From: CAIVAT01 sp049317265
GTDB lineage: Bacteria; Bacteroidota; Bacteroidia; Bacteroidales; FEN-979
Assembly: GCA_049317265.1 (NCBI GenBank)
Contig: JBMOIP010000022.1
Coordinates: forward strand, 11,571 to 75,570
DNA length: 64,000 nt
Direction of reading: 5' to 3'
A model generated the notes under the pieces. It was given only the letters and a program-made list of their open reading frames with translations, had not been told where the DNA came from and searched no databases. Both the position numbers and the translations under genes were made by a program. Positions 1 through 9,594 of this stretch are shown here, in pieces (position 1 is the stretch's first letter; every line of letters begins with the position of its first letter).

Positions 1-139
1 GAAGGATCTTCCCCGCAAGGGTTCTCATGGCAATGGGCTGGTCAATATGCGCAGGAGGGCATCAGAGTCGGGGATCAACCTCCAGGTTCAATCCGGTACC
101 GGGTCGGGGAGCCAGATTGAACTCACCTTTAATATATGA
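1..139 (+). CDS. Sensor histidine kinase, C-terminal fragment
   Basis: Only the last 45 codons are in the window, read from base 2 to the TGA at 137-139. The translation contains HGNGLVNMRRRA followed by GTGSGSQIELTFNI. This is the G2-box end of a GHKL ATPase domain as found in NarX/LytS-like kinases (GxGLxNM, then GxGTxxxxxF). It lies 59 bases upstream of a NarL-type response regulator on the same strand, so the two very probably form a two-component pair. Sensor domain and phospho-acceptor His are outside the window. Confidence 0.8.
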   Translation, partial: KDLPRKGSHGNGLVNMRRRASESGINLQVQSGTGSGSQIELTFNI

Positions 140-198
140 CCCGAATGGGCTATGGCCTATGGTTGTTTTAATACTTAATTTGCCGTCAAATTATTCCC

Positions 199-831
199 AT
201 GGAAATTATTACAATCGGAATTGTTGAGGATCATTCTGAATTCAGGCAAAGTCTTGTCTTCCTCATCTCCTCATTCACAGCATACCAGGTTGCATGGGCC
301 CTGGGGTCGGTAGAAGAGGCTCTTGACAATCAGCCGTCAACGGATGTCATATTACTCGATATCAACCTTCCAAACCTTTCCGGGGTGGAAGCCATTCCGC
401 TGTTCAAGGAGAAGTTTCCAGGTCAGAAGATCATCATGCTGACCATCCAGGATGATGCAGACAGTATCCTGAGCGCTATTAAAGCAGGGGCTGACGGCTA
501 TATCCTGAAAAAAACAAGTCCGCAGAAGATCCTTGAAGCCATTCAGCAGGTATATGAAGGTGGAGCTGCCCTCACTCCGATGGTTGCAAAACAGGTATTG
601 TCATTGTTTCAGCCTGCAAAAGCCCCGGGGGAGGCCACAACGCTCCTTACTCCGAGGGAGAAGGAGATTTTAACCCTTATCACCCAGGGAATGAGTACCC
701 TTGTAATTGCAGAAAAACGCTTCATCAGTCCCCAGACTGTCAGAAACCACATCAAGAATATCTACGAAAAACTGCATGTCCACTCCAAGGCACATGCCGT
801 TGCCAAAGCCCTGAAGGAAAAAATCGTCTGA
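199..831 (+). CDS. NarL/LuxR-family response regulator
   Basis: A 210-residue two-domain regulator. The receiver domain covers about residues 3-125, with acidic pocket E10/D11, phospho-acceptor D54 in LLDINLP and conserved K104 in YILKK. A GerE/LuxR helix-turn-helix follows at about 148-206 (LTPREKEILTLITQG, then SPQTVRNHIKNIYEKL). The length is normal for the family. It probably acts as a phosphorylation-dependent DNA-binding protein paired with the kinase just upstream. Its targets are unknown; the T9SS surface proteins directly downstream are candidates by position only. Confidence 0.92.
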   Translation: MEIITIGIVEDHSEFRQSLVFLISSFTAYQVAWALGSVEEALDNQPSTDVILLDINLPNLSGVEAIPLFKEKFPGQKIIMLTIQDDADSILSAIKAGADGYILKKTSPQKILEAIQQVYEGGAALTPMVAKQVLSLFQPAKAPGEATTLLTPREKEILTLITQGMSTLVIAEKRFISPQTVRNHIKNIYEKLHVHSKAHAVAKALKEKIV

Positions 832-992
832 TTGAAAATGACGTGAACGGGCTATTGTGACCTTTCTTCATTAGTTTCAATTTTGTTCATCCTCCTTTTA
901 ACCATGCTTCTTCCCGATTCCGGAGAATAGGAATATATGATATTTTAACATGAACAATCAAAATCCAACCACTTAAATTAAAACAGGCTATT

Positions 993-3900
993 ATGAAAAA
1001 TCAACTGCTTTTCCGGACCAACATGCTTTGGGTAAAGGTGCTGCTCCTTTTCATTTTCTCTTTTTTCATGACTGGAATCCAACAGGGAACCGCACAGGTC
1101 ACCTTCAGGCAAACCCTGAATGCCGATTTCAATAAGGGTGTCTTGAACAATGCCGTAGTGGGCAGCGATAATGTTTACTTGCAACTGGGGGCAAGCGATG
1201 TGGGTACCTGGCTTACCACAACCGTTCTTCCGCAAACTCTTTCCGGTCATAAAACTGTTTCGTGGAACGACAAATTTGCCTACATGGTCGGAGGGTACAA
1301 TAACACCTCCTGTGTGAACAATGTGTATGTTGCAACGATACAACCTGGCGGAATTACCGGGTGGACCGCGCTGAACCCGCTTCCTGTTGCCTTACGTGAT
1401 GCTGCCGTGGTGATCGGGACCAATACCATCTATGTGATGGGGGGGCGCGATGCCACCCAGGTATATAACACCATCTATTATGCCGCCCTCAACAGCGATG
1501 GTACGATCGGAGCCTGGCAAACCTCGTCCGTTAGCCTCCCGGTCAACCTGTGGGGACATACAGCCACTTACCTGATGGGATATATCTATGTAATCGGTGG
1601 CTCTTCGAGCGCCAGTAACGAAAATACCGCGCTGAACACCGTATATACCACAAGGGTCAATGCACTGAATACCCTTTCGGCTTTTACCTCCGGCACCATG
1701 CTGACCTACCGCAACAAACACAGCGCAGTAACCTACAATAGTAAATTATATGTGCTTGGCGGCTATGACAACAGCGGGGTGAAATCAAATTCCGTATACC
1801 TGGGCACGCCGGGTTTAAACGGGGTCATCGCAGGTTGGGCCCTTGGAACAAATTTGCCGGTGGCAGTAAGCAACCATTCAGCAGTCGTCACAAATGGCGT
1901 AATTGCTGTAATGGCCGGTGCTGTAGGAGCCTCGTTAAGCAATACCGTATACTATGCCAATGCCGATGCAGTTACCCTGACCTGGAATACATCTGCCAAT
2001 GTAATGTATGACTATACCAAAGATGGGTCTGCATTTACAGGCAATGGCCAGGCATACTATGCCGGGGGAACGAATTTGTCGGGAACGCCGATCATCAACT
2101 GCCGTTTTGCAAACATGGTGTTAACATCCAACTACATCGGCCATGGTGTTTTTGTCTCAAACCCGTTTTTTGAACTTGGCGCCGAACGAATGATCAACTC
2201 TATTGCCTTCGACAAATCGTATACTGCCCCGGCAAACCTGCAGGTTAATTACCGCACAGCCGGCAGCGATGGCGTTTGGAGCGACTGGACTGCACTGGTA
2301 AATGTAAGCCCGGTTACGGTCAACCTGACAAAGCAATACCTTCAATATGCCGTTATTTTTACCGGCTCAACTGTTAATAATGTAATCCTGAACGAAATGA
2401 GGCTGGTCACTCCGGGCACCCAGCTTGACGGCAATCTGAATGCCATGCTGACATTTACCCAGGCTGCCAGCCCCTACTGGGCAACCACGGATATTTCATT
2501 TACAGCCGGAACCCATACCTTCCAGGCGGGGACCACTATCCTTTTTCTGCCGGAAACCGGGCTTTCTGTTTCAGCGGCAAATATGATATGTAACGGTACC
2601 GTAACCGATTCTGTGAAATTTCTCAGCTACACCAGCGAAACAGGCAAATGGGACGGCTTGTATTTTAGTCCTGAGAGCGATAACGGGGTCTCTTCCCAGT
2701 TCAACTATACGGTCATATCCAATGCGGGTTTTGGATCCAACAATGCAAATCTTTATTGCAACCAGACAAATGAGCCATTGTTGTCAAGGTGCAGCATCAG
2801 GAGTGCTGATGGAAACGGGATACGGCTGGAGACATCCAACCTTGTCATACAAAACTCTGTCATTCGTGGCAATTCGGAAATCGGGTTGTATTTAAGCAGT
2901 TCAAATCCTACCCTGGTTTCCAGCTTCATCTCCTATAATGGCGGTGCCGGAGTATATCTCACCTCAACGGCCTCACTCCCAAACTACTCGGGTACAACCA
3001 TTAACAATAACCTATATGCCATCTATTATCCGACGGCAAGCATCTCCGTTTCACAACACCTGGGCACCTTGACGCTGAGCAACAATACCTATAACGGCGT
3101 GTGTTTACCCGGTGGTGATATCTCTGAAAACTATCGTTGGAATTCGCTCTCCTATCCGATATTTGTCATGGATAACATTAAAATCGGAAAATATTATTCG
3201 GTATCCCGTTTGACCATCGAACCCGGGAATACGATTAAAATGGCGCCGGGCAAAAGTATTCAGGTCGGATTTGCCACCAGCTATCCGTATGGAGGGGAGT
3301 TGTATGCCATTGGTGTTTCAGACAGTCTGATCAATTTCACATCCATCAATGGCCTGTCCGGCGGCTGGGAAGGAATCTATTTCCACGATTTAAGCGATTA
3401 TAGCGGAGCAACATCCGTGATGGATTATTGTAAAGTGGAGAAGGGTAATGCCTATAACATGTACATTGAAAATACCTATCAGCCAAGCATAAACCATGGT
3501 GTCATCCAAAATGCCGCGATGGATGGATTAAAATTCTACGGGGCCTACAACACCGTCATGAACTCCACCATCACCGGGAACGGCCGTTACCCGGTCTATT
3601 TCTCAGAACCACATACCTTTCCTGTGCTTAATGGAAACACCTATTCGCTTAATGGCATCAACCTTATCGGTTATTGCGGGGGAACCATCGGAGATAACCG
3701 TACGTTTCAGAATGACGGTATCGGGTACCATGTTCTGGACAATATCATTATCGGCAAATACTACAGTGTATGCCGTCTTACCATTGAACCGGGACTGACA
3801 CTCTCTTTTGCCAATGGAAAAGGAATCCAGGTTGGAATCTCCACCAGCTATCCATACGGAGGGGAGTTGTATGCAGAGGGTAAATCAGACAGCATCATCA

Positions 3901-6158
3901 TCATGAAGCCTTACAGCGGCGTGACCGGCGACTGGAGCGGCATCTATTTCCAGGATCAAAGCGATTACAACGGGGCTGCCAGCAGGCTGAAATATTGTAC
4001 AATTAAAAAGGCAGGCGCCTATAATGTGCTCTGTGAAAACACAGGGAGCGTCACCATCGACCATTGTACTTTATCGGAAGCATTAACCGATGGACTTAGA
4101 TACAATGCGGGCTATGGTTCGTTTAACTATTGTGCTTTCAACAATAACGGAAGGTACCCGGTCAATTTTCTCGACTGGACGTCAGCTCCGCTTCATGGCA
4201 ATAATACTTTCCTGGGCAATGCGGTGAACATGATGGCTTTGTCGGGGGGAACCTACACGGAAAACAGGACCTTTGAAAAGGATAATGCCGAATACCTGGT
4301 TTTAGATCATATCGTGGTTGGAAAGTATTATAGTATCAGCAGGATAACCATTGAACCCGGGGTCACCATGAATTTCGCATCAGGGAAATATATCCAGGTG
4401 GGATTTTCCAACAGCTATCCCTATGGTGGAGAGTTGAATGCCGTCGGGAAGGCCGATAGTCTTATAACCTTTACCCCGGCAAGCGGAGTTACCGGCGATT
4501 GGAATGGTATTTATTTCCATGATATGAGTGATTATAACGGTGCTACGAACTTACTTACCTATTGTGTGATAAGGAAAGCCAATGTCTATAATGTGAAAAG
4601 TGAATCGTCTTCACAACCTGTTCTCGATCATTGCACACTGACTCAAGCCATTGGCAACGGGTTGAGTATTTACAGTTCAAGCCTGACCATCAGGAATTCC
4701 ACGTTTTCCTATAATACCGTACATGGTATTTACCTTGAGGGCACAGGAACTGCCACCCTTGGGAATACGGACGCCTATACCAGCAACCTTTACAATAATG
4801 GCTCTTTCGAACTCTATAACAACTCCACCGCCGACATCAATGCCAGGTACAATTATTGGGGAACCGGCGATTCCACCATGGTGGCATACAGAATCTACGA
4901 TAAATCAGATAATACTGCCAAAGGGAGGGTTAATTTCGGGCCATTTGCCCAGGTTCCATCGCTGTCAACACCTTCAACCTTGCTGGGAGGTACTGTGAAA
5001 TATGCAAATTTAACTGCAAACCCGATAAAAACAGCGGCAATGACGGTTAAAAATTTCAGCAATACAGCGATTGCCTCTACCACAACGAATACCTCCGGGG
5101 TATATGCATTTCCGTCATTTGTTTCAGGCAATTACAAGATGACCATCGTACCGTCAGCCGTTTGGGGAGGGGTCAACTCAACCGATGCGCTCAATATCCT
5201 CAACCACTTTGCACAGATTACGCCGCTTACGGGCATGAAACTCGCTGCAGCAGATGTTAACTACAGCCATAGTGTGAACGGAACCGATGCCATGCTCATG
5301 ATGAAACGCTATACGGGTATGATCACCTCCTTCGCTGCCGGAGATTACCTATATCATACCGATACATTGATCGTCAATGGAGGCAACGTAACAAACAACC
5401 TTAAAATGCTCTGTTTTGGGGATGTCAACGCAACTTATGCTCCTGCCAAGAAAAGTGCCTCCTCAACAGGGCTGGTTCTCGAAGGCTCCCTGTTGGTTGA
5501 TTCCTATTCTGAATTCGATTTTCCGGTGAAACTGAAAACCGCTATGCAGGTCGGTGCAGTATCCCTTGGCTTCTATTATCCTGCAGATTTCCTGGAAATT
5601 ACCGGCGCCAGGCTGGTAAACGGAGTAACGGGATTCTCATGGACTGCCATTGACGGACTTTTCCGGATGGGGTGGTGTGACATGAATGCAATGAATGTTG
5701 GCAATGATGAGGTTGTGGTTGTCCTGACAATGAAGGCCAAAGACCTCTCGGGACTCACTGCCGGAATTGCACTGGATATCTATGAAGATTGCGAATTTGC
5801 TGATGCTTTGGCCACTCCCAACGACCTGGAAGTTGTGTCAATTCCAACCATTAATACTACTTTAACCGGCATCAACCCAACAGGAGGGATTGGAGGAATC
5901 TCCGTCTATCCCAACCCGGTTTCGCAAAATTCCATGGTAGAATTCTCTCTTGATAAGCCGGGATATGTAAAAATGTCACTTTTAAATATGGTTGGTGCCC
6001 CAATAATGGCCATTGCCTCCGGGGATTTTACAGCGGGAAATCACAAAGTGGCGATCAGGGCGGCAAATTTCAAGCCAGGTATCTATTTGCTGAAAATCGA
6101 AAACTCAAGTAGCGGGAATACCAGTTATGACATGGTTAAGATCGTGGTATCTAACTAA
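993..6158 (+). CDS. Giant T9SS-exported surface protein: kelch, beta-helix, dockerin-like and cohesin-like regions
   Basis: A 1721-residue protein with a Sec signal peptide (residues 1-35, ending GTAQ). Kelch/galactose-oxidase-like repeats (YMVGGYNN, YVMGGRD, YVIGGSSS, YVLGGYDN) cover about 86-366. A right-handed beta-helix region runs from about 480 to 1300 and includes three 189-residue repeats and a terminal NYWG motif. About 1331-1385 is a CarboxypepD_reg-like beta domain. About 1388-1445 is dockerin-like: GGVNSTDALNILNHF, then DVNYSHSVNGTDAMLMMKRY, whose second loop keeps the D-N-S-N-D calcium pattern. About 1495-1615 is cohesin-like. About 1637-1721 is a T9SS sorting domain (ISVYPNPVS, ending DMVKIVVSN). 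It is predicted to be cell-surface or secreted, with a binding or polysaccharide-related role. No catalytic residues were identified. The next gene starts 13 bases after the stop. Confidence 0.85.
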   Translation: MKNQLLFRTNMLWVKVLLLFIFSFFMTGIQQGTAQVTFRQTLNADFNKGVLNNAVVGSDNVYLQLGASDVGTWLTTTVLPQTLSGHKTVSWNDKFAYMVGGYNNTSCVNNVYVATIQPGGITGWTALNPLPVALRDAAVVIGTNTIYVMGGRDATQVYNTIYYAALNSDGTIGAWQTSSVSLPVNLWGHTATYLMGYIYVIGGSSSASNENTALNTVYTTRVNALNTLSAFTSGTMLTYRNKHSAVTYNSKLYVLGGYDNSGVKSNSVYLGTPGLNGVIAGWALGTNLPVAVSNHSAVVTNGVIAVMAGAVGASLSNTVYYANADAVTLTWNTSANVMYDYTKDGSAFTGNGQAYYAGGTNLSGTPIINCRFANMVLTSNYIGHGVFVSNPFFELGAERMINSIAFDKSYTAPANLQVNYRTAGSDGVWSDWTALVNVSPVTVNLTKQYLQYAVIFTGSTVNNVILNEMRLVTPGTQLDGNLNAMLTFTQAASPYWATTDISFTAGTHTFQAGTTILFLPETGLSVSAANMICNGTVTDSVKFLSYTSETGKWDGLYFSPESDNGVSSQFNYTVISNAGFGSNNANLYCNQTNEPLLSRCSIRSADGNGIRLETSNLVIQNSVIRGNSEIGLYLSSSNPTLVSSFISYNGGAGVYLTSTASLPNYSGTTINNNLYAIYYPTASISVSQHLGTLTLSNNTYNGVCLPGGDISENYRWNSLSYPIFVMDNIKIGKYYSVSRLTIEPGNTIKMAPGKSIQVGFATSYPYGGELYAIGVSDSLINFTSINGLSGGWEGIYFHDLSDYSGATSVMDYCKVEKGNAYNMYIENTYQPSINHGVIQNAAMDGLKFYGAYNTVMNSTITGNGRYPVYFSEPHTFPVLNGNTYSLNGINLIGYCGGTIGDNRTFQNDGIGYHVLDNIIIGKYYSVCRLTIEPGLTLSFANGKGIQVGISTSYPYGGELYAEGKSDSIIIMKPYSGVTGDWSGIYFQDQSDYNGAASRLKYCTIKKAGAYNVLCENTGSVTIDHCTLSEALTDGLRYNAGYGSFNYCAFNNNGRYPVNFLDWTSAPLHGNNTFLGNAVNMMALSGGTYTENRTFEKDNAEYLVLDHIVVGKYYSISRITIEPGVTMNFASGKYIQVGFSNSYPYGGELNAVGKADSLITFTPASGVTGDWNGIYFHDMSDYNGATNLLTYCVIRKANVYNVKSESSSQPVLDHCTLTQAIGNGLSIYSSSLTIRNSTFSYNTVHGIYLEGTGTATLGNTDAYTSNLYNNGSFELYNNSTADINARYNYWGTGDSTMVAYRIYDKSDNTAKGRVNFGPFAQVPSLSTPSTLLGGTVKYANLTANPIKTAAMTVKNFSNTAIASTTTNTSGVYAFPSFVSGNYKMTIVPSAVWGGVNSTDALNILNHFAQITPLTGMKLAAADVNYSHSVNGTDAMLMMKRYTGMITSFAAGDYLYHTDTLIVNGGNVTNNLKMLCFGDVNATYAPAKKSASSTGLVLEGSLLVDSYSEFDFPVKLKTAMQVGAVSLGFYYPADFLEITGARLVNGVTGFSWTAIDGLFRMGWCDMNAMNVGNDEVVVVLTMKAKDLSGLTAGIALDIYEDCEFADALATPNDLEVVSIPTINTTLTGINPTGGIGGISVYPNPVSQNSMVEFSLDKPGYVKMSLLNMVGAPIMAIASGDFTAGNHKVAIRAANFKPGIYLLKIENSSSGNTSYDMVKIVVSN
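3171..4871 (+). repeat. Three tandem 567-bp (189-aa) repeats inside the beta-helix region
   Basis: The phrase D-[NH]-I-x-[IV]-GKYYS starts at bases 3171, 3738 and 4305, exactly 567 bases apart each time. Each unit carries the same landmarks in the same order: IEPG, PYGGEL, GIYF, a Cys-containing strand and a hairpin-like GRYPV or equivalent. Units 1 and 2 are complete. The last third of unit 3 diverges into a terminal beta-helix end with NYWG. The constant spacing with considerable base divergence suggests an internal duplication kept in register by selection. Confidence 0.88.
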
Positions 6159-6171
6159 CAATCTCTGCGCT

Positions 6172-9100
6172 ATGAAGACAATGATTTTAAAAACAGTGCT
6201 GCTATCGCTGATGGTGACCTGGGCTGGTTCAATCCATGCCCAGATCAACACCACTGCCGGGACTGTCACAAACTGTCCGGGGCAGATCGTGGTCCCGGTT
6301 ATGGTGACCAACTGTAATGGCATCGGCGCCATCTCGCTAGTACTGAATTACGACAATACCAGCCTGACCTATTCAGGCTACCAGAACCTGAACAGTGCAT
6401 TGACATCCGGGCTGCTCATCATCAATGGCACCGGGAACAAGGTGGTGATCAGCTGGGCCAATACAGTTGCTGCAAACCTTGGAAACAGTACCATGGTAGA
6501 ACTTAAATTCAATGCAATACCAGGTACCACGAGTCTTACATGGGATACCCAGACCTCCGGCAATTGCGAGTACAGCGACATCAATGGCAATGTGCTACCG
6601 GCTAGCTATACAAATGGAACTGTTACCGTTAACCAGCCACCTCTCGTTACCACCCAACCCGTTGATAAAAGTGTGCTGACCGGACAGAATACTTCTTTTT
6701 CCCTTTCGGCAACAGGAGCAGGAATCTCCTGCCTCTGGCAACTCAGTGTCAACGGAGGATCATCCTGGAGCGACCTAACCAATGTGGCGCCATATTCCGG
6801 CGTAACCACCAGTACACTTTCCCTGACCAATACACTACTGGCTTACAATGGATACAAATACCGCTGCAGGTTAACCGGTACATGTGCACCGGTCATTTAT
6901 TCCAACGTTGTCACTCTTTCAGTCATCAACCCGATTACCACCACCCTGCCAACAGCCAGTTTTTGTCCGGGAAGCATAGTTGTTCCGGTTACAGTCAACA
7001 ATTTTACCGGGGTAGCGGCATTTTCGCTGACTTTTTCCTACAACCCTGCTTGCCTGACTTATACAGGATATCAAACACTGAATGGTTCCCTGGCCGGAGG
7101 AACCTTTGTCGCCAACGTCTCGGGCGGGAAAGTTTACATGACCTGGTCGTCGACCTCTGCGGTCACCTTTGCCAACGGTACGCTGGTCGAACTTCAATTT
7201 ATCTCAGTAACCGGTAACAGCAGCCTGTCGTGGGATATAGTGAGCGAAGGAAATTGTGAATATGCCGCGTTGAGCGGATCGTCCATCACATCGGTATTTG
7301 TTGATGGCGGCGAAACCATCTATGCCTTGCCTGCGGTGACGGTGAACCCCACCAGTAAGGTCATTGCCAAGGGACAAAATACAACCTTCAGCGTGGCTGG
7401 AGGAGGATCGGGATTGGCATACGCCTGGCAGGTAAGTTCCAATAATGGCGCCAGTTTCACAGATTTAACGAATGCAGGATACTATTCCAATGTAACCACT
7501 GCCAACCTGAACATCACGGGGGCACAACTTGCCATCAGCGGGTATCAATATCGTTGCAAGATAAGCGGAACCTGTAATCCCTTTGTTTATTCAGGTGCTG
7601 CCCTTCTAACTGTACTGCCCAATATCATTACAACTTGCGGAACAGTCACGGCATGCCCTGGACAGGTCGTCATTCCAGTTAATGTGACCGATTTTATCGG
7701 GGTGGCTGCTTTTTCTCTCACCCTGAAATTCAATCCGGCAATTGTGAACTATACCGGCTATCAGAGTTTGAATCCGGCTGTGTCGGGAGGTATCTTTACT
7801 GTCAATGCATCTGACGGATCCGTATACCTGACCTGGTCGAACATTGCTGCGGCTACCATCGCAAACGGCGGCTTGCTGATTGAGTTGAAATTTACCGGTG
7901 TGCCCGGAACCAGCAACCTTGCCTGGGATACACAAACAACCGGAAATTGCGAATACAGCGACCTCTCCGGGCAGATCATCTTCTCAACCTGGAATAACGG
8001 GAGTACGACCATCAACTCCCTGCCGGCGATCTCCTCACATCCGGTCAACAAGTCAATTTATGCTTCCGGAAGTACCTCATTTTCTGTTACAGCAACAGGC
8101 ACCGGAGCTGCATACTTATGGCAGGTAAGCACTACGGGTGGGGTTTCGTGGATCAATCTTACAAATGCAGCACCCTATTCGGGTGCCAATACACCAACGC
8201 TGGCCATCAATCCTGCAGTAACCGGGATGAATGGGTACCTTTACCGTTGTGTTGTTTCAGGAACATGTGCCCCCTCCGTTACTTCCAATTCAGGGGTGCT
8301 GACAGTTACCCAGGCTGCAATTACCACGGTAAGCGGTACAATCGCAAGCTCTTGTACGGGAAATTTGAATATTCCGGTCAATGTGACGAACTGCAGCAAT
8401 GTAGGTGGCATATCGCTGACCCTGCTTTTTGATACCACCAAAATGACATTTGAAGGGTATTACGCTGTTAATGCTGCACTTTCAGGAGGACTGCTGGTGG
8501 TGAACCGTTCGGGTAACAAGGTGATCTTCTCCTGGGCATCAACTTCTGCAGCCAATATCGGAACCGGCGTTTTGGTCCAGTATCGTTTTAAAGCCAACGC
8601 CGGAATTTCAGCCACACTCAGCTGGGATACGCCAACAACCGGAGCCTGCGAATACAGTGATCCTGCGGGAACGATCATCACCTCATTCTTTACCGGATCC
8701 AATATCTCTGTTGTTGCGAATGCTTTGATCGTGAACGCAGGCAGCGACCAGGTATTGCAACTTAGTCCTGTACAACTCAATGGATCTGCCTCAGGCGGAA
8801 CAACACCTTACACCTGGTTATGGTCGCCGGCCGCAACACTCTCCAATCCGGCCATTTCCAATCCCGTAGCATCACCTGTTGTCACTACATCTTATACCCT
8901 CACGGTTACCGCAAACAACGGATGCACCGGGAGCGATGTGATGGATGTTATTGTGCCTTCAATTCCGAATGATCTGACACTCCAGGGAATAACCATTCCG
9001 TCGGGAGGCAGCCAGTGCTATAACGCCTTGCAAACCATTACGGTGGCGGGTGGTGTAACTCAGTTCGTTGTTGAGAATGGAGGAAGTGCTACGATGATTG

Positions 9101-9498
9101 CAGGATTGAAAATAAACTATCTTCCCGGGACTAAAATCAATTCCGGGGGGTACCTGCATGGCTACATCACCACCAATGGGCAATATTGCAACGCTCTCCC
9201 TGCATCGATGGTTACAACATCCATAGAGGATCAAATTCTTCCAACTTCGGATGGACCAGGGTTCATTCTCTATCCAAACCCTGCCACCGACCGGTTCATC
9301 ATTGAATTCGAAGATGGGCACCTGCCCGGAAATCCGTCCGTGACAATTTTTGGAAACTGTGGCGGGATCATGATGGCGAACCAGGTGATGGAAGGTCTGC
9401 ACCAGGAGTTTTCTCTGGCCGGGAAACCTGCCGGAATCTATTTTGTCAGGGTTGTTGTTGGTGATAAGTGTTATACAAAAAAGATGATTAAATACTGA
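6172..9498 (+). CDS. T9SS-exported scaffold-like protein with four cohesin-like and three Ig-like domains
   Basis: The protein has 1108 residues. An in-frame ATG exists at 6127, but the ATG at 6172 begins a clean signal peptide (MKTMILKTVLLSLM, ending HAQ) and avoids overlap with the previous gene, so it is preferred. Four cohesin-like beta-sandwich domains lie at about 25-156, 254-383, 485-612 and 716-845. They share CPG, [VI]PV.V, a LxYTGYQ-like strand and SW(D/A). Three Ig-like domains (ending YRCxxxGTC) separate them. A PKD-like domain (about 848-925), a linker with SGGSQCYNALQTITV and a T9SS sorting domain (about 1025-1108, LYPNPATD to KKMIKY) follow. It is predicted to sit on the outer surface as a binding scaffold. 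The cohesin assignment is by fold-pattern recognition, and ligands are unknown. Confidence 0.82.
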   Translation: MKTMILKTVLLSLMVTWAGSIHAQINTTAGTVTNCPGQIVVPVMVTNCNGIGAISLVLNYDNTSLTYSGYQNLNSALTSGLLIINGTGNKVVISWANTVAANLGNSTMVELKFNAIPGTTSLTWDTQTSGNCEYSDINGNVLPASYTNGTVTVNQPPLVTTQPVDKSVLTGQNTSFSLSATGAGISCLWQLSVNGGSSWSDLTNVAPYSGVTTSTLSLTNTLLAYNGYKYRCRLTGTCAPVIYSNVVTLSVINPITTTLPTASFCPGSIVVPVTVNNFTGVAAFSLTFSYNPACLTYTGYQTLNGSLAGGTFVANVSGGKVYMTWSSTSAVTFANGTLVELQFISVTGNSSLSWDIVSEGNCEYAALSGSSITSVFVDGGETIYALPAVTVNPTSKVIAKGQNTTFSVAGGGSGLAYAWQVSSNNGASFTDLTNAGYYSNVTTANLNITGAQLAISGYQYRCKISGTCNPFVYSGAALLTVLPNIITTCGTVTACPGQVVIPVNVTDFIGVAAFSLTLKFNPAIVNYTGYQSLNPAVSGGIFTVNASDGSVYLTWSNIAAATIANGGLLIELKFTGVPGTSNLAWDTQTTGNCEYSDLSGQIIFSTWNNGSTTINSLPAISSHPVNKSIYASGSTSFSVTATGTGAAYLWQVSTTGGVSWINLTNAAPYSGANTPTLAINPAVTGMNGYLYRCVVSGTCAPSVTSNSGVLTVTQAAITTVSGTIASSCTGNLNIPVNVTNCSNVGGISLTLLFDTTKMTFEGYYAVNAALSGGLLVVNRSGNKVIFSWASTSAANIGTGVLVQYRFKANAGISATLSWDTPTTGACEYSDPAGTIITSFFTGSNISVVANALIVNAGSDQVLQLSPVQLNGSASGGTTPYTWLWSPAATLSNPAISNPVASPVVTTSYTLTVTANNGCTGSDVMDVIVPSIPNDLTLQGITIPSGGSQCYNALQTITVAGGVTQFVVENGGSATMIAGLKINYLPGTKINSGGYLHGYITTNGQYCNALPASMVTTSIEDQILPTSDGPGFILYPNPATDRFIIEFEDGHLPGNPSVTIFGNCGGIMMANQVMEGLHQEFSLAGKPAGIYFVRVVVGDKCYTKKMIKY
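6244..8707 (+). repeat. Cohesin-like/Ig-like two-domain module repeated about every 690-693 bp
   Basis: The module start (I-[NT]-T-T) falls at about 6244, 6934, 7627 and 8320, giving periods of 690, 693 and 693 bases (230-231 residues). Three full cohesin-like plus Ig-like modules are followed by a fourth cohesin-like domain without Ig partner. The regular length despite base divergence points to duplication of the whole two-domain unit. Confidence 0.85.
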
Positions 9499-9539
9499 TA
9501 GTAGATTTTTAGAGGCAAACTGTTTGAAAATGAATTTTG

Positions 9540-9570
9540 TTGTATAGTGGTGCGAAGATATTTACATTTG
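9540..9570 (+). promoter_or_regulatory. Bacteroidota-type promoter for the Pro/Lys-rich peptide gene
   Basis: TTG at 9540-9542, a 20-base spacer, then TACATTTG at 9563-9570. This fits the Bacteroidota consensus (TTG, 19-21 bases, TAnnTTTG). The predicted transcript start is about 15-20 bases before the ATG at 9595. It is the best-matching promoter seen in the window and supports the reality of the small gene downstream. Confidence 0.75.
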
Positions 9571-9594
9571 TAACAGATCTTTAACACCGATACT

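Noticed and set aside
6127..6171. Upstream in-frame start for the cohesin-like protein
   Set aside because: It would overlap the preceding coding end and put 15 non-hydrophobic residues before a clear signal peptide.
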